Below the pieces are notes generated by a model. That model was not told the DNA's origin. It saw only the letters and a list, made by a program, of their open reading frames with translations, and made no database searches. This document shows, in pieces, positions 18,004-29,028 of a DNA stretch of 64,000 nucleotides (positions within the stretch are counted from its first letter, which is position 1; each line of letters starts with the position of its first letter). A program made the translations under genes and the position numbers. The stretch lies in assembly GCF_027172205.1 (NCBI RefSeq), contig NC_070619.1, forward strand, positions 1,808,001-1,872,000, read 5' to 3'. Origin of the DNA: Podarcis raffonei. Its lineage: Eukaryota > Chordata > Lepidosauria > Squamata > Lacertidae.

Positions 18004-18410
18004 CCTGGTGAGGGCAGACGCATTGCATCTTATGCATCATTACACTTGTGCAATTCCTACCATACGTGGTTGAGGGCAGGCTGGTTGAAATTGCGCGGGT
18101 TAAATCCAAACCAGGTGGACAGTTTAAAATCTTTTTGCACTTGGACTGCATGGGCTCTGGGAGTATGGCATATTCTCCCCCCCCCCATTGCGATATACAC
18201 AATTTCCCTTGCACCCAAACCCCCACATAAGATGCGATCTTACTGTATCACCAAGTGACTAGTAATGGAACCTCCAATTACAGAGGATGGAAAGCAGCGT
18301 CCAAATTAGCTGTAATTCCCGCATTGTAAGGGTTGGACTAGATGACCCATGGGCCCCCTTCCAAAGGAACAATTCTATTATTCTACAGATTTGCTCCCAA
18401 GTAATCCCAG
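18004..18410. other. Intergenic, SINE tail fragment
   Basis: No gene. A plus-oriented CR1-type tail lies at about 18313-18386 ('gggttggactagatgaccca'). The rest is unassigned. Confidence 0.5.
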
Positions 18411-18930
18411 GCATCGCCGGCACCTGCTCAGAAAGACTCCCTGCCTGAAACTCTGGGGATCTGCTGAGTTACATGGACCAATGGTTCCACCTGGTTTACG
18501 GCACCTTCCTAGGCTCTGATTTTAAGTCAGATTCATGAGCAGTGCTTTCTTTCAGGGGGTCCTCAAAAGTAGGTAGTACCAGCACCTCCTTTGTTGTTGC
18601 TAAGAAGTGTGGCACTTCCTGTAACAACTTCATGGTGAGTATATAGAAAAAAAGCACTGATCATGAGGACTAGCACCTTAACTTGATTGTTTTTTTAAAA
18701 AATAGAAGAGCTGCAACTCAGCTGTAATAATACAAATAATAATACTACAAATAATAATAATAATATTTTTATTATTTGTACCCTGCCCATCTGACTGGGT
18801 TGCCCATCATCTGCTTTGTGAATAGAAGGTCCCAGGTTCCCAGGCTGGGGAAAAGACCCCTGCCCACTACGTGAGTCTCAAATCCTGGAGATAAGTAGGA
18901 AATACTGGCCAAAAGTCCTGACTTGGGATA
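18411..18930 (+). repeat. tRNA-derived SINE pieces and LINE tail
   Basis: 18420-18530 and 18810-18920 match the squamate SINE with 'ctgcctgaaactctgg' and 'gaaggtcccaggttc' motifs. Between them (18728-18815) is an (ATA)n and a short minus-oriented LINE end 'ttatttgtaccctgcccatc'. Confidence 0.55.
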
Positions 18931-19010
18931 AGGTCAGTTCACATATTCCTGCCACACCTTTCCCAAGCACAAGGAATGTAGGAAAAACCCTCACTCTCAG
19001 CACACAGGAA

Positions 19011-19012
19011 GA

Positions 19013-19083
<71 letters not shown>
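19011..19083. repeat. (CT)n(CA)n compound microsatellite
   Basis: About 19 CT repeats pass directly into about 15 CA repeats, just downstream of BORCS8. Confidence 0.95.
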
Positions 19084-19086
<3 letters not shown>

Positions 19087-19257
19087 CCCACCACTGCAAT
19101 AAACATTCTGTTATCGGCTTGCTGCTTGCTGAGCTTTAATATTAACAATATTTAATTTAAAAAGTCAGCCACAATCAACACAGTGCACACTGCTGCTCTC
19201 TTGGCCTCTTGGGACTCCTCTGGGGGTGGGAGGGGGGTTCGTGGGGGCTTCCTGGAG

Positions 19258-22200
19258 CTACCTGCGGGCAGCATTCAGGCGGTCTTTCACTGCAATGGTG
19301 TGCCTGAGCAGACCCTCAATGCTCTTGAAATAAACACTGCTGTCTTTCATGTTCTTGATGGCACTGGAAAAGAGAGAGAGAGAGCACCTGAGACGGCATT
19401 ATTACTACTTATTTTTATTTTGCTGTCAGAAAGTTCTTTCTGATGTTGAGTTGGAATTTCCTTTCTTTTACCCTGAAGCCATTGATTTGGATCCTCCCCT
19501 CTGGGGCAGCAGAAAGCAAGCTTGCTCCCTCCTCCATGTGGCAGCCCTTGAGAAATTTGTGGGTGGCTTTCATATCTCCTCTCAGTCTCCTTTTCTCCAT
19601 GCTAAACATGCCCAGCTCCCTCTACCGTTCCTCATCAGGCATGGTTAGCAGATCTTGGTTGCCCTCCTCTCCACACTTCCAGCTTCTCAATATCCTCCTC
19701 AAATTGTGGAGCCCAGAACAGGACACAGGACTCCAGGTGGGTTCTGACCAAGGCAGAACAGAGCGGGACTATAGCTTCCCTTCACGGGGTCACTAGACTT
19801 CTGAATTGCATGCCAAGTTCCGAGTTCTCATGGCTGCGATGAGATACCTGGAAGTCTGAATTCTAATTTTAAGCAGTGTGGGTTTTGGTTTCAGCTTAGT
19901 ACAGTTAGCCATGGAAATGGGGATCAACGGCGGAGGCCCTCTGCTGCCTTCCCCCCAACCGCAGCCTATCTATGGGTGCTTGGGAAGCATCTTTGGGATA
20001 GGGATGCAGACCTACAGGCTTCCCCCAAGTACCTGCAAGCGTATTCCACGGTGTAGATGGCCCCTTGACTTTGCTCCTCCCAGTTCTGCATGTCGGCCTG
20101 CAAGGAGGAAAGGTGACAGGGTGATGATCTCCAAGAAGCAACCTGGGTCTCCTCAGTTCTAGCTTGATGCGCTAAACACTGCCATGCAGCACATCCAAAG
20201 ACCCAACCCTAGTGCTTTTGGGGTGGGGGTTCTGGTCACAAACTGCCCAAGGAGAAAAGGCTGCAACGACCCTTGGGGGGTCTCTTCCAACTCTACAATT
20301 GCATGAGTCATTCAGAGGGGCAATGGGCAGCCTCCGACTTCTCCAAAATAAGTCTGGCCTGTTATGCTTAAATATCTGAACTTATCTGCAAGAAAGCCCT
20401 GCAGGTGGACAGCAGATTTAGCCACAGAAGCCAAGGTTCAGAGACACAATGGGTCACCTCCTTTGCAGAGAAAACAAACGCCTTAGCCAATCAAACATTT
20501 ATTATACGGTCACAGCAGCACTCGAAATTTGCCAGGCGCATTTTGTACCTGGCTATCAGCCACTTGCAACCAAGTGAAGATGCCCAGGTGCCAGGATGGG
20601 GCCTGACGTCTCCCCCATCTGGACTGTTTTCACACACTAAGGCCCCATCCTGTAGAATTCTATCTGTTATATTTTATCCACACAATCAGAATAAATGTAA
20701 AGAATCAAAAAGTCGTACTGAAAAATACAACTTTAGAGCCAACCGCCCTCCAAATGGCTACAAGGCATTCTGTCTTGGTGACTGTAACCTTGGCTTAAGG
20801 AGCCATTTGGTGATGAGCTTATATATCTGAGTTTCTAACACTGGGTCACAGGTGCTGCAGCAGGAAGATTTTGGGCATCACATGGCAGGACAGAGTCTCA
20901 AACCAAAATGGGCTCCCCCAAGCCCACATTCCCAGCTTGTTCGTGCTCCTGTCTCAGCGATGTCTACTCTGGCTTGGCCACATGCACAGAATGGAAGATG
21001 GCAGGATCCCCAAGGAGGTGCTCTATGGGACCGTTGGCAGACTGTGTCTTACAAAGATGTCTGCAGTCAGGATTGCATCCATAGCAGTGATGAGAGGAGG
21101 AATGGCTGTGCCAGGAGTAGCACACAGAGAGGAAATGCCCTGGTGCATCTGCAGCAGCACAACTAGACGCCTTCATCTGCCCCGGCTGCAATGCAATATG
21201 TCTCTCCCGCATTGGTCTCAGGTGCTGCAACCTTCCAACAGCTTGACTTCACCCTCAAAGGTGCACTTCATTGCCTCCCGAGATAGACGGATGCCAACCC
21301 CAAAGGCCCACTAACTTCTTTTTTAAAAAACTAAAGGGGTGAATGAAAGGTAGCTGTGGCTTAATGCAAAACACACTCATGCCCCCCAAGTCCAGAAAAT
21401 TCAAAAAATCTCAGATCGCCTCCCTTGGATGACTTGCATTAGCTTAAGCTGGCTAATGCTCAAGACAATGGAATTAACGGCACATTAATGGGACAGGGGA
21501 GGAACAAACAGCAGATCCCAGTCCCCAAAAGATAGCTAAGGGGTGGGGGAAACAGAGGGAGGAGGTTGCTTTCTTTAACTCGGAGCTGGGGAATAACAAA
21601 TCCCTCTCTCTCGCCAGGGCAGCTTATCCGTGAGTTGTTGCCTAGTTGGAAAAGATGAATAAATCCTTGGTGAATTTTTTCTTTTTTAAGGAAGAAAGAC
21701 AGCAGGGTGACCTTCTCCATTTTGCTAGCATTCTCTTCCAAAACCCTGCTCTCCCTACGGCACCACTATTAATACAAGCCCCTAAATTAAACAAGGGACT
21801 TTTTAAATAAGTTTGGGAACAAGCAGCCCGGATAACATCTGCCCTCCCTGTTGTATTGACTGTCTATCCCTTTTCACAAAACCCGAAATACCCTCTCCTC
21901 CAACATCTCCCCCTCCCAGTAAGAACCAACCCCTCCCTCCAGAGAATGATCTGCACACGTAGGACCTGGGAGGCCGAGGTTCAAATCCTCCCACTGGGCC
22001 AGGAAGCTGGCTGGGTGACCTTGGGGTCACTGCCCCTCAGCCTAGCCTACCTCGCAGGAGGTTGTGAGGATTAGACAGGGGTGGAGCAGAAGAGAGACTC
22101 ATGTTCACCACCAGCAGCTCCGGTAACCCAGTTATTTATGGAAAAATAAGCTTTATATGCGATGAAATGGTTTTGTCGTTTTCAGGAGTTTGCATGGATG

Positions 22201-25200
22201 GTTGTGTTGCTTTAGAGTTGGCTGATTATCTCGTTTTCAGGGCTTGCATTTGTGCACCCTGTTCTGTTTCTGTGCTGCGAAGGCTGGCTTCGCTGTATGA
22301 AGAAGCCCGCAAATCTGTACCGTAACGACAACGATGACAACAACTGCCTACCTCACAGGGTTGTTGAGGGCTACAATGGGGAGAGGGAGAACCATACACG
22401 CCGCCTAGAGCTTCTTGGAGGAAAGAGGGTGAGAAAGAAATGTAATCAATAAATACAAAATATAATGAGATGAGGGAAATGGCCCTCTCCTGATGGAGGG
22501 CAGGGTTGGCAATTCTGTAGTAGTAGTAGTAGTCGTAGTAATTTTATAATTCTGACTGGATTGCTCCAGCCACTCTGGGCTGTTTCCAGCAAACTATAAA
22601 AGCACTATAAAACTTCAAGCATTAGCTGTGGGCTTGCACATGTTTCTACACTCATCCATCCTATCTGACTCTCCGCTGGAACACTGGGAGGTGACAACAT
22701 TTGAAGGCTGGCAGGTTCTCTGATATAGGATTTTACTACAGTGGTACCTCTGGTTATGAACTTAATTCATTCTGGAGGTCCGTTCTTAACCTGAAACCGT
22801 ACTTAACCTGAGGTACCACTTTAGCTAATGGGGCCTCCCGCTGCCACCGCACGATTTCTGTTCTCATCCTGAGGTAAAGTTCTTAACCCAAGGTATTACT
22901 TCCAGGTTAGCGGAGTCTGTAACCCAAAGTGTTTTTAACCCGAGGTGTTTGTAACCCGAGGTACCACTGTACATCCATGGTACTGGGAGCTGTTAGGAGA
23001 CCCATATTCTCCCTCCCAGAGCTACAATTCCCAAGATGATTTAACACTCAATTCCTCTTCCCTTGGAACTGGAGCTTTGGGCTGTGTTCAAAACTCAGAT
23101 ATATGAGCCAGGCACCAAATGGCTCCTTAAACCAAGGTTGCAGTTGCCAGAAAGGAATGTCCAGTTGCCATTTTGAGGCAAGACAGCTCCAAAGTCTTAT
23201 TTTTCAAATGATGGACGGACTGATTGATTCTCAGTTAAACATCTGGCTAGTTCAGAGGACAACCCTGAGCTTGGTTAAGAGCTTTGAGAACTTAAAGAAG
23301 AAAGTCACTTGATACAGAGACAGTCCACATATCTATTGGCCTATTCTAACCTCTTTTTCTTAATGATGACATGGACCATTCATAACGTAGGAATATTCTT
23401 CCCAACTGTAAGTAGGGCAGTGCGGTAAGTGAAGACAAGCAACAACAATTAACTATAACATTGTTCACCACTCCTGCTGAGTCTGCACATGAAAAGCATT
23501 TTGGTTCCTGAAATTCATTCCAATTGTGCAGATAAAATAGAACTGATAGATTCTACAGGATTTTGTATTAGTGTGTGAAAACAGTCCAGATCCAATGATC
23601 CCCAGGCATGAACCTCCAGATGGTGGAGACATGAGGCGCCAACCATTTTGCTTTCCCCATATTTATTTACCTACTTAATTTATACAGCTGCGCCATATAA
23701 GCTAATCTCTCGGTTGCAGAGGGCTGACAGGTATAAAATGTGCTTTGTCGTTTAGTCGTGTCTGCCTCTTCATGACTCCCTGGACCAGAGCACGCCAGGC
23801 CCTCCTGTCTTCCGGTGCCTCCCGCAGTTTGGTCAAACTCATGCTGGTAGCTTCAAGAAAACTGTCCCACCATCTCGTCCTCTGTCGTCCCCTTCTCCTT
23901 GTGCCCTCCATCTTTCCCAATGTCTTTTCCAGGGAGTCTTCTCTTATCCTGAGGTGGCCCAAGTCTTGGAGGCTCAGCTTCAGGATCTGTCCTTCCAGTG
24001 AGCACTCAGGGCTGATTTCCTTCAGAATGGAGAGGTCTGACCTTCTTGCAGTCCATGGGACTCTCAAGAGTCTCCTACAGCACCAAAATGCACTTGGCGA
24101 ATTGCATATACTGGCTCTGAGAGGGGACTATAGGGGCCTCCCTATATTCAGCAACCCACGGGTCCCAGGATTCTTTGGAGAAAGGCAGGACTGTTTAAAA
24201 CAGTGACCCCCACAACCCCTAAAGATACACTGAAGTGGGGCAGGTTCAGCTAGCTTATCTGGTGCTAGCGAATCACAGAATTTGACGGGATCCCAAGGGC
24301 CACGTAGCCCAAGCCCCTGCAATGCAGGGTCCATGATGAAGCATGGTGCGTATTTGAGTTTTTTCACTCCTGGATTCGAAGGTGGCATACCTTATGCTGG
24401 GCCAGCTCCGGGAGGGAGCGCCTGACGTGCTCCTGAAGCCGATACAGAGCCACAGAAGGTTCGTTGGCCAAGACATACATGCTCTCCGTAAACTTGTCTG
24501 TCACTAGGAAGAATGGGGAGATGTTAATTTTAATTGCAGCTTCATTGCCAAGCCAGGAAATCCTTTCCAGACAGCTATCATCATCATCACCACCATCATC
24601 ATCACTACTACTACTACAACCATTACCAGTGTTAGAAACTCATATATATAACCTAATTACCAAATGGTACATTAAACCTAGGCTGTGGTCACAACAGAAT
24701 GTCTAGGTGCCTTTTTTTAATTGCAATTATTATTATTTTCATTTCTATAACACTTTGTATTTTAAAGGAAAAATCTTTGTATTTTAAAGGAAAAAAATCA
24801 CAATGTGGTTGAGATAAAACAATCCAGAATAAAACAGATTCAGGCTTCCAGGAATTTTGTTCAGATCCTTCTCTAAGTGACATTTTGCTTTCCCCATATT
24901 TAGTTACCTACTTAATTTATAGAGCTGCATCATTGCAGAAGGTCTAGCCAGTGGGGTGTAGCGGTGAGAGTGTCAGGCAAGGACCTGTGAGATCAGGGTT
25001 CGAATCCCCACTCCATCACAAAGCACACGGGGCGACCTCTTCACCCACCTCACAGGGCCATTGCTTTCAATGGGTCTAATGCAAGCCATTTCCAATGCAA
25101 CACAACTGTGTCCCCCCCCACAATAAACACAGGTGGGAATGGCTATGACTCTGTCCCCCCCCCCTACTACATACTATTGACATGAAGGGAATTACAACGG

Positions 25201-25853
25201 CGTAATATTAATACTAATGAAAGAATAATGTTATTATTCTTTCTGTGGATTAAATATGATTTAATAATAATAATACAGTGGTACCTCAGGTTAAGTACTT
25301 AATTCGTTCCGGAGGTCCGTTCTTAACCTGAAACTGTTCTTAACCTGAAGCACCACTTTAGCTAATGGGGCCTCCTGCTGCTGCCGCGCTGCCAGAGCAC
25401 GATTTCTGTTCTCATCCTGAAGCAAAGTTCTTAACCTGAAGCACTATTTCTGGGTTAGTGGAGTCTGTAACCTGAAGCGTATGTAACCTGAGGTACCACT
25501 GTAAACAATAAAACATCGTTTCCCTGCTCATGCAGGACATTCCGGGGCTCCAGCGTGTCCAGGAGAGAAGGCGGCTTTCTGCCAGGGGAATGCTATCTGC
25601 ACATGCTCAGAGGCGCTCTTGGCGCATGGCGTTCAGTTTGAAGGCATGAGCTTGGGAAAAGAGGGGCTGGGGCCGCTTTTTGGGCGCTTCCCTAAAACAA
25701 ACACACAATCCTGGCTGCGGTTTTGCGCTCCTGCGAATCATTGCGCGCCCCCCTCCCCATTCGTGCCCGGACGCCTTTGGGCGCGACACCACCGGAAGTG
25801 GCTCCTCCGCCGCTACCTTTCTTCACTTTGAGCTGCATCTCCGGCTCCTCCAT
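19258..25853 (-). CDS. BORCS8: BORCS8, BORC complex subunit 8 (4 exons seen)
   Basis: Minus-strand exons are 25817-25853, 24391-24503, 20033-20097 and 19258/19262-19363. Donors are AAG/GTAGCG, AAG/GTATGC and CAG/GTACTT, and acceptors all end AG. Phases agree. The product begins [12 protein letters not shown] and continues [20 protein letters not shown], then the segment from [18 protein letters not shown] to [15 protein letters not shown], ending [20 protein letters not shown]. All of this is colinear with human BORCS8 (119 aa). The ATG has a strong context (A at -3, G at +4). BORC sits on lysosomes and recruits ARL8 to drive kinesin-dependent movement; this is family knowledge. Exon 4 reaches a TAG after NAARR (106 aa), but the same bases form a good donor (CAG/GTAGCT) where the human C-terminus would continue, so one short terminal exon may be missing. 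The gene is divergent from RFXANK. Confidence 0.93.
19428..19799 (-). mobile_element. CR1 LINE fragment in BORCS8 intron 3
   Basis: The plus-strand text 'ttctgatgttgagttggaa', 'cgttcctcatcaggcatgg' and 'gttctgaccaaggcagaac' is the reverse of the CR1 ORF2 C-terminus ('[16 protein letters not shown]' on the minus strand). Confidence 0.85.
20618..20834 (+). repeat. Unclassified repeat, copy A
   Basis: It opens 'ctggactgttttcacacac' and closes 'ggagccatttggtgatgagc...atatatctgagttt'. Both ends recur in reverse orientation at 23095-23592, and the closing part also recurs near 24632-24710. Family not recognised. Confidence 0.65.
20925..21312 (+). mobile_element. LINE fragment with zinc-finger C-terminus
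   Basis: Plus frames read '[20 protein letters not shown]' and then, in another frame, '[14 protein letters not shown]', the C-terminal zinc-binding motif of a non-LTR retrotransposon whose core is '[20 protein letters not shown]'. The 3' end 'attgcctcccgagatagacg' recurs elsewhere in the window. Degenerate, clade not assigned. Confidence 0.7.
21313..21944. other. BORCS8 intron 2, unique sequence
   Basis: No repeat or exon recognised. Contains a near-perfect inverted pair CATTAGC/GCTAATG at 21436-21457. Confidence 0.4.
21945..22455 (+). repeat. Two CORE-SINE/MIR-like copies
   Basis: 21945-22110 ('gttcaaatcctcccactggg', 'gctgggtgaccttggggtca') and 22330-22455 ('ctacctcacagggttgttga') match the core and tail of MIR-like SINEs. 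The intervening 22111-22330 is unassigned. Confidence 0.65.
22500..22640 (-). mobile_element. LINE tail with (TAG)n
   Basis: A (TAG)n run is followed by 'ctccagccactctgggctg', the 3' end of the L2/CR1-like LINE with a mutated tail repeat. Confidence 0.65.
22739..22969. mobile_element. Tigger-like (Tc1/mariner) MITE
   Basis: Ends are CAGTGGTACCTC and GAGGTACCACTG, flanked by TA at 22737-22738 and 22970-22971. Internal GTTCTTAACC-like words repeat. It lies in BORCS8 intron 2. A second copy is at 25276-25501. Confidence 0.85.
23095..23592 (-). repeat. Unclassified repeat, copy B (inverted relative to copy A)
   Basis: Reversed, it opens 'ctggactgttttcacacac' and ends 'ggagccatttggtgcctggc...atatatctgagttt'. 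It is longer than copy A, which lacks an internal part. Together the two form an inverted pair about 2.3 kb apart in BORCS8 intron 2. Confidence 0.6.
23740..24097 (-). mobile_element. Bov-B (RTE) LINE 3' fragment
   Basis: The minus-strand frame reads '[20 protein letters not shown]', '[20 protein letters not shown]' and '[20 protein letters not shown]', the Bov-B reverse transcriptase C-terminus. The 3' end 'gacacgactaaacgac' lies at the left. Confidence 0.88.
24945..25085 (+). repeat. CORE-SINE/MIR-like copy
   Basis: The head 'ggtgtagcggtgagagtgtc' with B-box 'gggttcgaatccccactcca' is followed by a core-like part. Confidence 0.6.
25276..25501. mobile_element. Tigger-like MITE, second copy
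   Basis: CAGTGGTACCTC...GAGGTACCACTG with TA on both sides, in BORCS8 intron 1. The same orientation and internal order as the copy at 22739-22969. Confidence 0.85.
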
Positions 25854-26000
25854 GATCCCGGGGAGAGCGCGAAGCGGCGGGAGGGAAAGCGGGCCGCGGC
25901 ACCGGACAAGGAGGACAGCTGCCGGGCCACTTCCGACGGGCCGCGTGCAGCGCCGAAAGGGGAGCCGCTCGGAAACACCGTCCGGTGAGAAAGGTTCCCA
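25620..26000 (-). promoter_or_regulatory. BORCS8 promoter region with ETS motifs
   Basis: CpG-rich block around exon 1. The canonical ETS/GABP motif ACCGGAAGTG is at 25791-25800 and a reversed one (CACTTCCG) at about 25929. No TATA box. This is typical of a housekeeping promoter. The start site is inferred to lie in 25855-26000. Confidence 0.6.
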
Positions 26001-26164
26001 CTGGGCGCTGTCGAGGGAAGTGAGGGGCGGACGGGGCTCGACCAGGGGGAGAAGGGAAACTCTGACCCCAACTCTCCACTGGGGGGTCCCTTCGGGAGGA
26101 GAGCAGGCTCAGGAGTCCTGGATATCCCCCAGAAATCCGGAATGGAGTCCCTAAGGCGGTTGGC

Positions 26165-26212
26165 TGGCTTCACCCCTGGAGGCGCACTCCATTGTCTGTC
26201 GAGACAGACCAG
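26165..26212 (+). repeat. 3' end of zinc-finger LINE family
   Basis: 'ggaggcgcactccattgtctgtcgagacagacc' matches the conserved 3' tail also at 21262, 44200 and 52083. Confidence 0.55.
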
Positions 26213-26435
26213 CCATAAGGGGCCTTGGAGGTCCCTCCTGGCCGAATGCAAGAGTTTCCCCACTCTAGCCAATAAATGCATGGCTGCTCAAAAGTGAGGC
26301 CACCAGGGTTCAATGGGGCTTACTCCCTAATATGCGCCTTTAGAATTTCAGCTGGCCTTAGATTTGTCTGGCACAGAAACGGGTGCCTTTGCAAATGACC
26401 TCTCTTTCATTTTCCCCTGGAAAGTTTTCAAACTA

Positions 26436-26575
26436 TAGGTCAGATGGATTACTCAGTTGGTTAGAGCGTGGCGCTGATAATGCCTAGGTTGCAAGTTCGA
26501 GCCCCATAAGGGACAGCTGCGTATCCCTGCATTGCGGGAGGCTGGACTAGATGCTTCTGAGTGTCCCTTCCCATA
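26436..26575 (+). repeat. tRNA-Ile-headed SINE
   Basis: 'ttactcagttggttagagcg', 'tggcgctgataatgcc' and 'gttcgagccccataaggga' give an Ile-tRNA-like head. It is followed by 'gaggctggactagatgcttc', a CR1-type tail. Confidence 0.8.
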
Positions 26576-26960
26576 TCCTCCAACATTTCTCCAATGAAAA
26601 AAGGGACATCCTATTCCCTTAAAATAGCAATAATTTTATTATTTGTATCCCGCCCATCTGACTGGGTTGCCCCAGCCACTCTGGGTGACTTCCAACATAT
26701 ATAAAAACAGAATAAAACATTAAACATTAATTTAAAAAATCCCTATACAGGGCTGCCTTCAGATTTCTTCTAAAGGTTATATAGTTACCTATCTCATTGG
26801 CTCAGGGCTTGCATAATTCCATACCCTTCAACGTTTCTTCAGTAAAAATAGGGGCTTCCTAAGGAAAAGTGGGACATTCCGGGTTCATATGAGAAACCGG
26901 AACAGCTTCTGTAAATCCGGGTTTGTCCCTGGAAAATAGGGGTGCTTGGAGGGTCTGCAT
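26576..26960 (-). repeat. 'CCCTATTTTC' element split by a LINE tail
   Basis: The element starts 'tcctccaacatttctccaat' (26576) and resumes at 26818 with 'acccttcaacgtttcttcag', running to 'ggtgcttggagggtctg'. Between them, 26628-26810 is a minus-oriented L2/CR1-like LINE 3' end. Confidence 0.6.
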
Positions 26961-27185
26961 TCCAACTCTACAATTCTATGATACAATTCTATGCCACTGA
27001 GTAGATCCACTGAAATGAATAGAAGTGACCAGTTTAGGTCCATTGCTTTCGGTGGGTCTAATTTTTGAGTAGGACTCAGTTCGATACAAGTCATTCCTTT
27101 CAATGGGTCTACTCTGGGTATGATTTAGACCATTGAGGTTCTACTCAGCGTAGACCCTAATGCTGGTTGAGGCTAATGGGAGTTG

Positions 27186-27445
27186 TAGTGTGGTGCCAGT
27201 GTGGTGTAATGGTTAGGAGCGGTAGTCCCATAATCTGGGGAACCGGGTTTGCGTCTCCGCTCCTCCACCTGCAGCTGCTGGGTGACCTTGGGCCAGTCAC
27301 GCTTCTCTGAAGTCTCTCAGCCCCACTCACCTCACAGAGTGTTTCTTGTGGGGGAGGAAGGGAAAGGAGAATGTGAGCCTCTTTGAGACTCCTTAGTAGT
27401 GATAAAGCGGGATATCAAATCCAAACTCTTCTCTTCTTCTTCTTG
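27186..27445 (+). repeat. tRNA-headed CORE-like SINE
   Basis: 'agtgtggtgtaatggttagg' then 'ctgctgggtgaccttgggcc', 'cagccccactcacctcacag' and the end 'taaagcgggatatcaaatcc'. A common squamate SINE. Confidence 0.75.
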
Positions 27446-27899
27446 TAGTCCAAACCATCTGGGAAGCACTAGGGTGACAAAGGATGGAAGAGATTATCAC
27501 TACGGCCTGCAGGGGGCTGGACCAGTGCAATAGCTGCCTGCTGTTAAAACATTTAAAGCCTCTGGGTCATCTTCAGTGCTCATTGGTTCTGAGGATGACA
27601 GCTGTTAAAGTTTATGTGGAGTGTTTTAACTTTTTAAATTTTGTAGTATTTTGTAAAAAATAAAATATTTTTTAAAAACAGTTTTATAGGGTAATAAAAA
27701 CAGTATTTTATTGTTGTCAGTTGGAAGCTGCTTTGGACGGGCGTTGGCTCAGAACAGCGGTCTAATGAATACGTTAAATAAATACAATGCATTAAAGCAT
27801 AATCAAAACCAAATTTTCTGGAGGGTTTTTAAAAAAGAAAACAATTGAACGGCTGGCCCTTTAAACCGTCCTTCGGGGGAAGCGCTTCCTCTTAGTTAG

Positions 27900-28230
27900 T
27901 GGCCGGTGATTGGCGGAGCTGGAGGGCGGGGCGGAGGCTGAGCTGCGCCGCTCATTCATAACAATCCCGGCTTCCGCAACCTCATTCAGAAGCTCTTAAA
28001 GGGCCAGGCCGCCGCCGCCACCCCGCGGGAGCGGCTGCAAATGCATCGTGGGAAGAGAAAGTTACTTTCAGTTTTGCGCGGACGGGCAGAGGGAGCAAAG
28101 AGAGGGGGAGATGCGTCAAAGCGGATCTGGCGGCACCATGATCGCCAACTTTTTCTAAAGGGCTATGTGTAAACTTGACGTCATCGCCCTTCTAATGGGA
28201 GAGGCTGGTGAGTTTTTACGTCACGTGTTG
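27900..28230 (+). promoter_or_regulatory. RFXANK promoter and leader exon with CRE
   Basis: GC-rich block with inverted CCAAT ('gattgg', about 27909), GC boxes ('gggcggggcgg'), a perfect CRE TGACGTCA at 28176-28183, and ACGTCACGTG at 28218-28227. The splice donor GCTG/GTGAGT ends a leader exon at 28207. The matching acceptor CTCTCAG is at 28957-28963. The leader holds a 15-codon uORF (28111-28158). Confidence 0.65.
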
Positions 28231-28309
28231 GAGGCAGGAAACCCCTCCAAGACTTGGCCCGGGGGTGACCTCAGAAGGGTTGTAAACAAATCAGAGTAGA
28301 GTTGGGCAG

Positions 28310-28317
28310 GGTATAAA

Positions 28318-28381
<64 letters not shown>

Positions 28382-28403
28382 TAATAAATAATAATAATAA
28401 TAC
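28310..28403 (+). repeat. LINE tail with long (ATA)n
   Basis: 'gggcagggtataaaatataa' followed by about 28 ATA/ATAA units, the 3' tail of the L2/CR1-like LINE in RFXANK intron 1. Confidence 0.8.
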
Positions 28404-28950
28404 TTTGTATGCTGTAGGCCTGGGTTCAATTCTCAGTGGCATCTCCAGGTAGGAATTTGAGAGGCTCCCCCTGAGACGGAAACACGGGAGAGCTCCGGCC
28501 AGTCAGTATTGGAAGCCCTGAGCTTGGTGGACCAGTGGCCTCACTGTCTATAAACTTCCTTTGCTCCTGTTAACCAGCCTTTTACTTGGAACCATGAGGA
28601 CTAGCGCCTCATCCTTAACCCCAGAGCTATTGCCCTTCCCACAGAATGCACAATTTGTCTGAAGGCGGTTCCAGGTTCAGTCCTGGGCATCTGCTGGTGA
28701 GGTTGGGAATGCCCCCCACCTGACTCAGTACAAGGCAGCTTTCGGAAGAATAATGAGGACTAGAATCTTTTTAATTTTGAAGAAGTGGCAGAGCACCTTG
28801 CTTTGCATCCCTGGTGCAATCCCCAATGACACAGACATGCCTGGATTCTGGACAGCAGCTGCCAGTCAGGGTAGGCAGTGCACAAGCAGGTCGACCAGTA
28901 GTCTGGTTCTGTCTGAGGGCAGTTTCTTGTGCTCCTGTTTCTTTGCTGTG
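28404..28950 (+). repeat. Degenerate tRNA-derived SINE copies
   Basis: Recurring 'gttcaattctcagtggcatctccaggta', 'gccagtcagtattgg', 'aaggcagctttcgga' and 'atgaggactagaatct' words show at least two or three overlapping SINE copies upstream of RFXANK exon 2. Confidence 0.55.
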
Positions 28951-29028
28951 TCAAAGCTCTCAGGGCGCTGTAGACCTGCCGCCGCCATAGACACCTTCAC
29001 AATTTCTCCAGAAGCTCCTGTCGCCGAA

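Noticed and set aside
19011-19083. (CT)n(CA)n as a functional Z-DNA or regulatory element
   Set aside because: Such repeats are common by chance, and nothing nearby supports a role.
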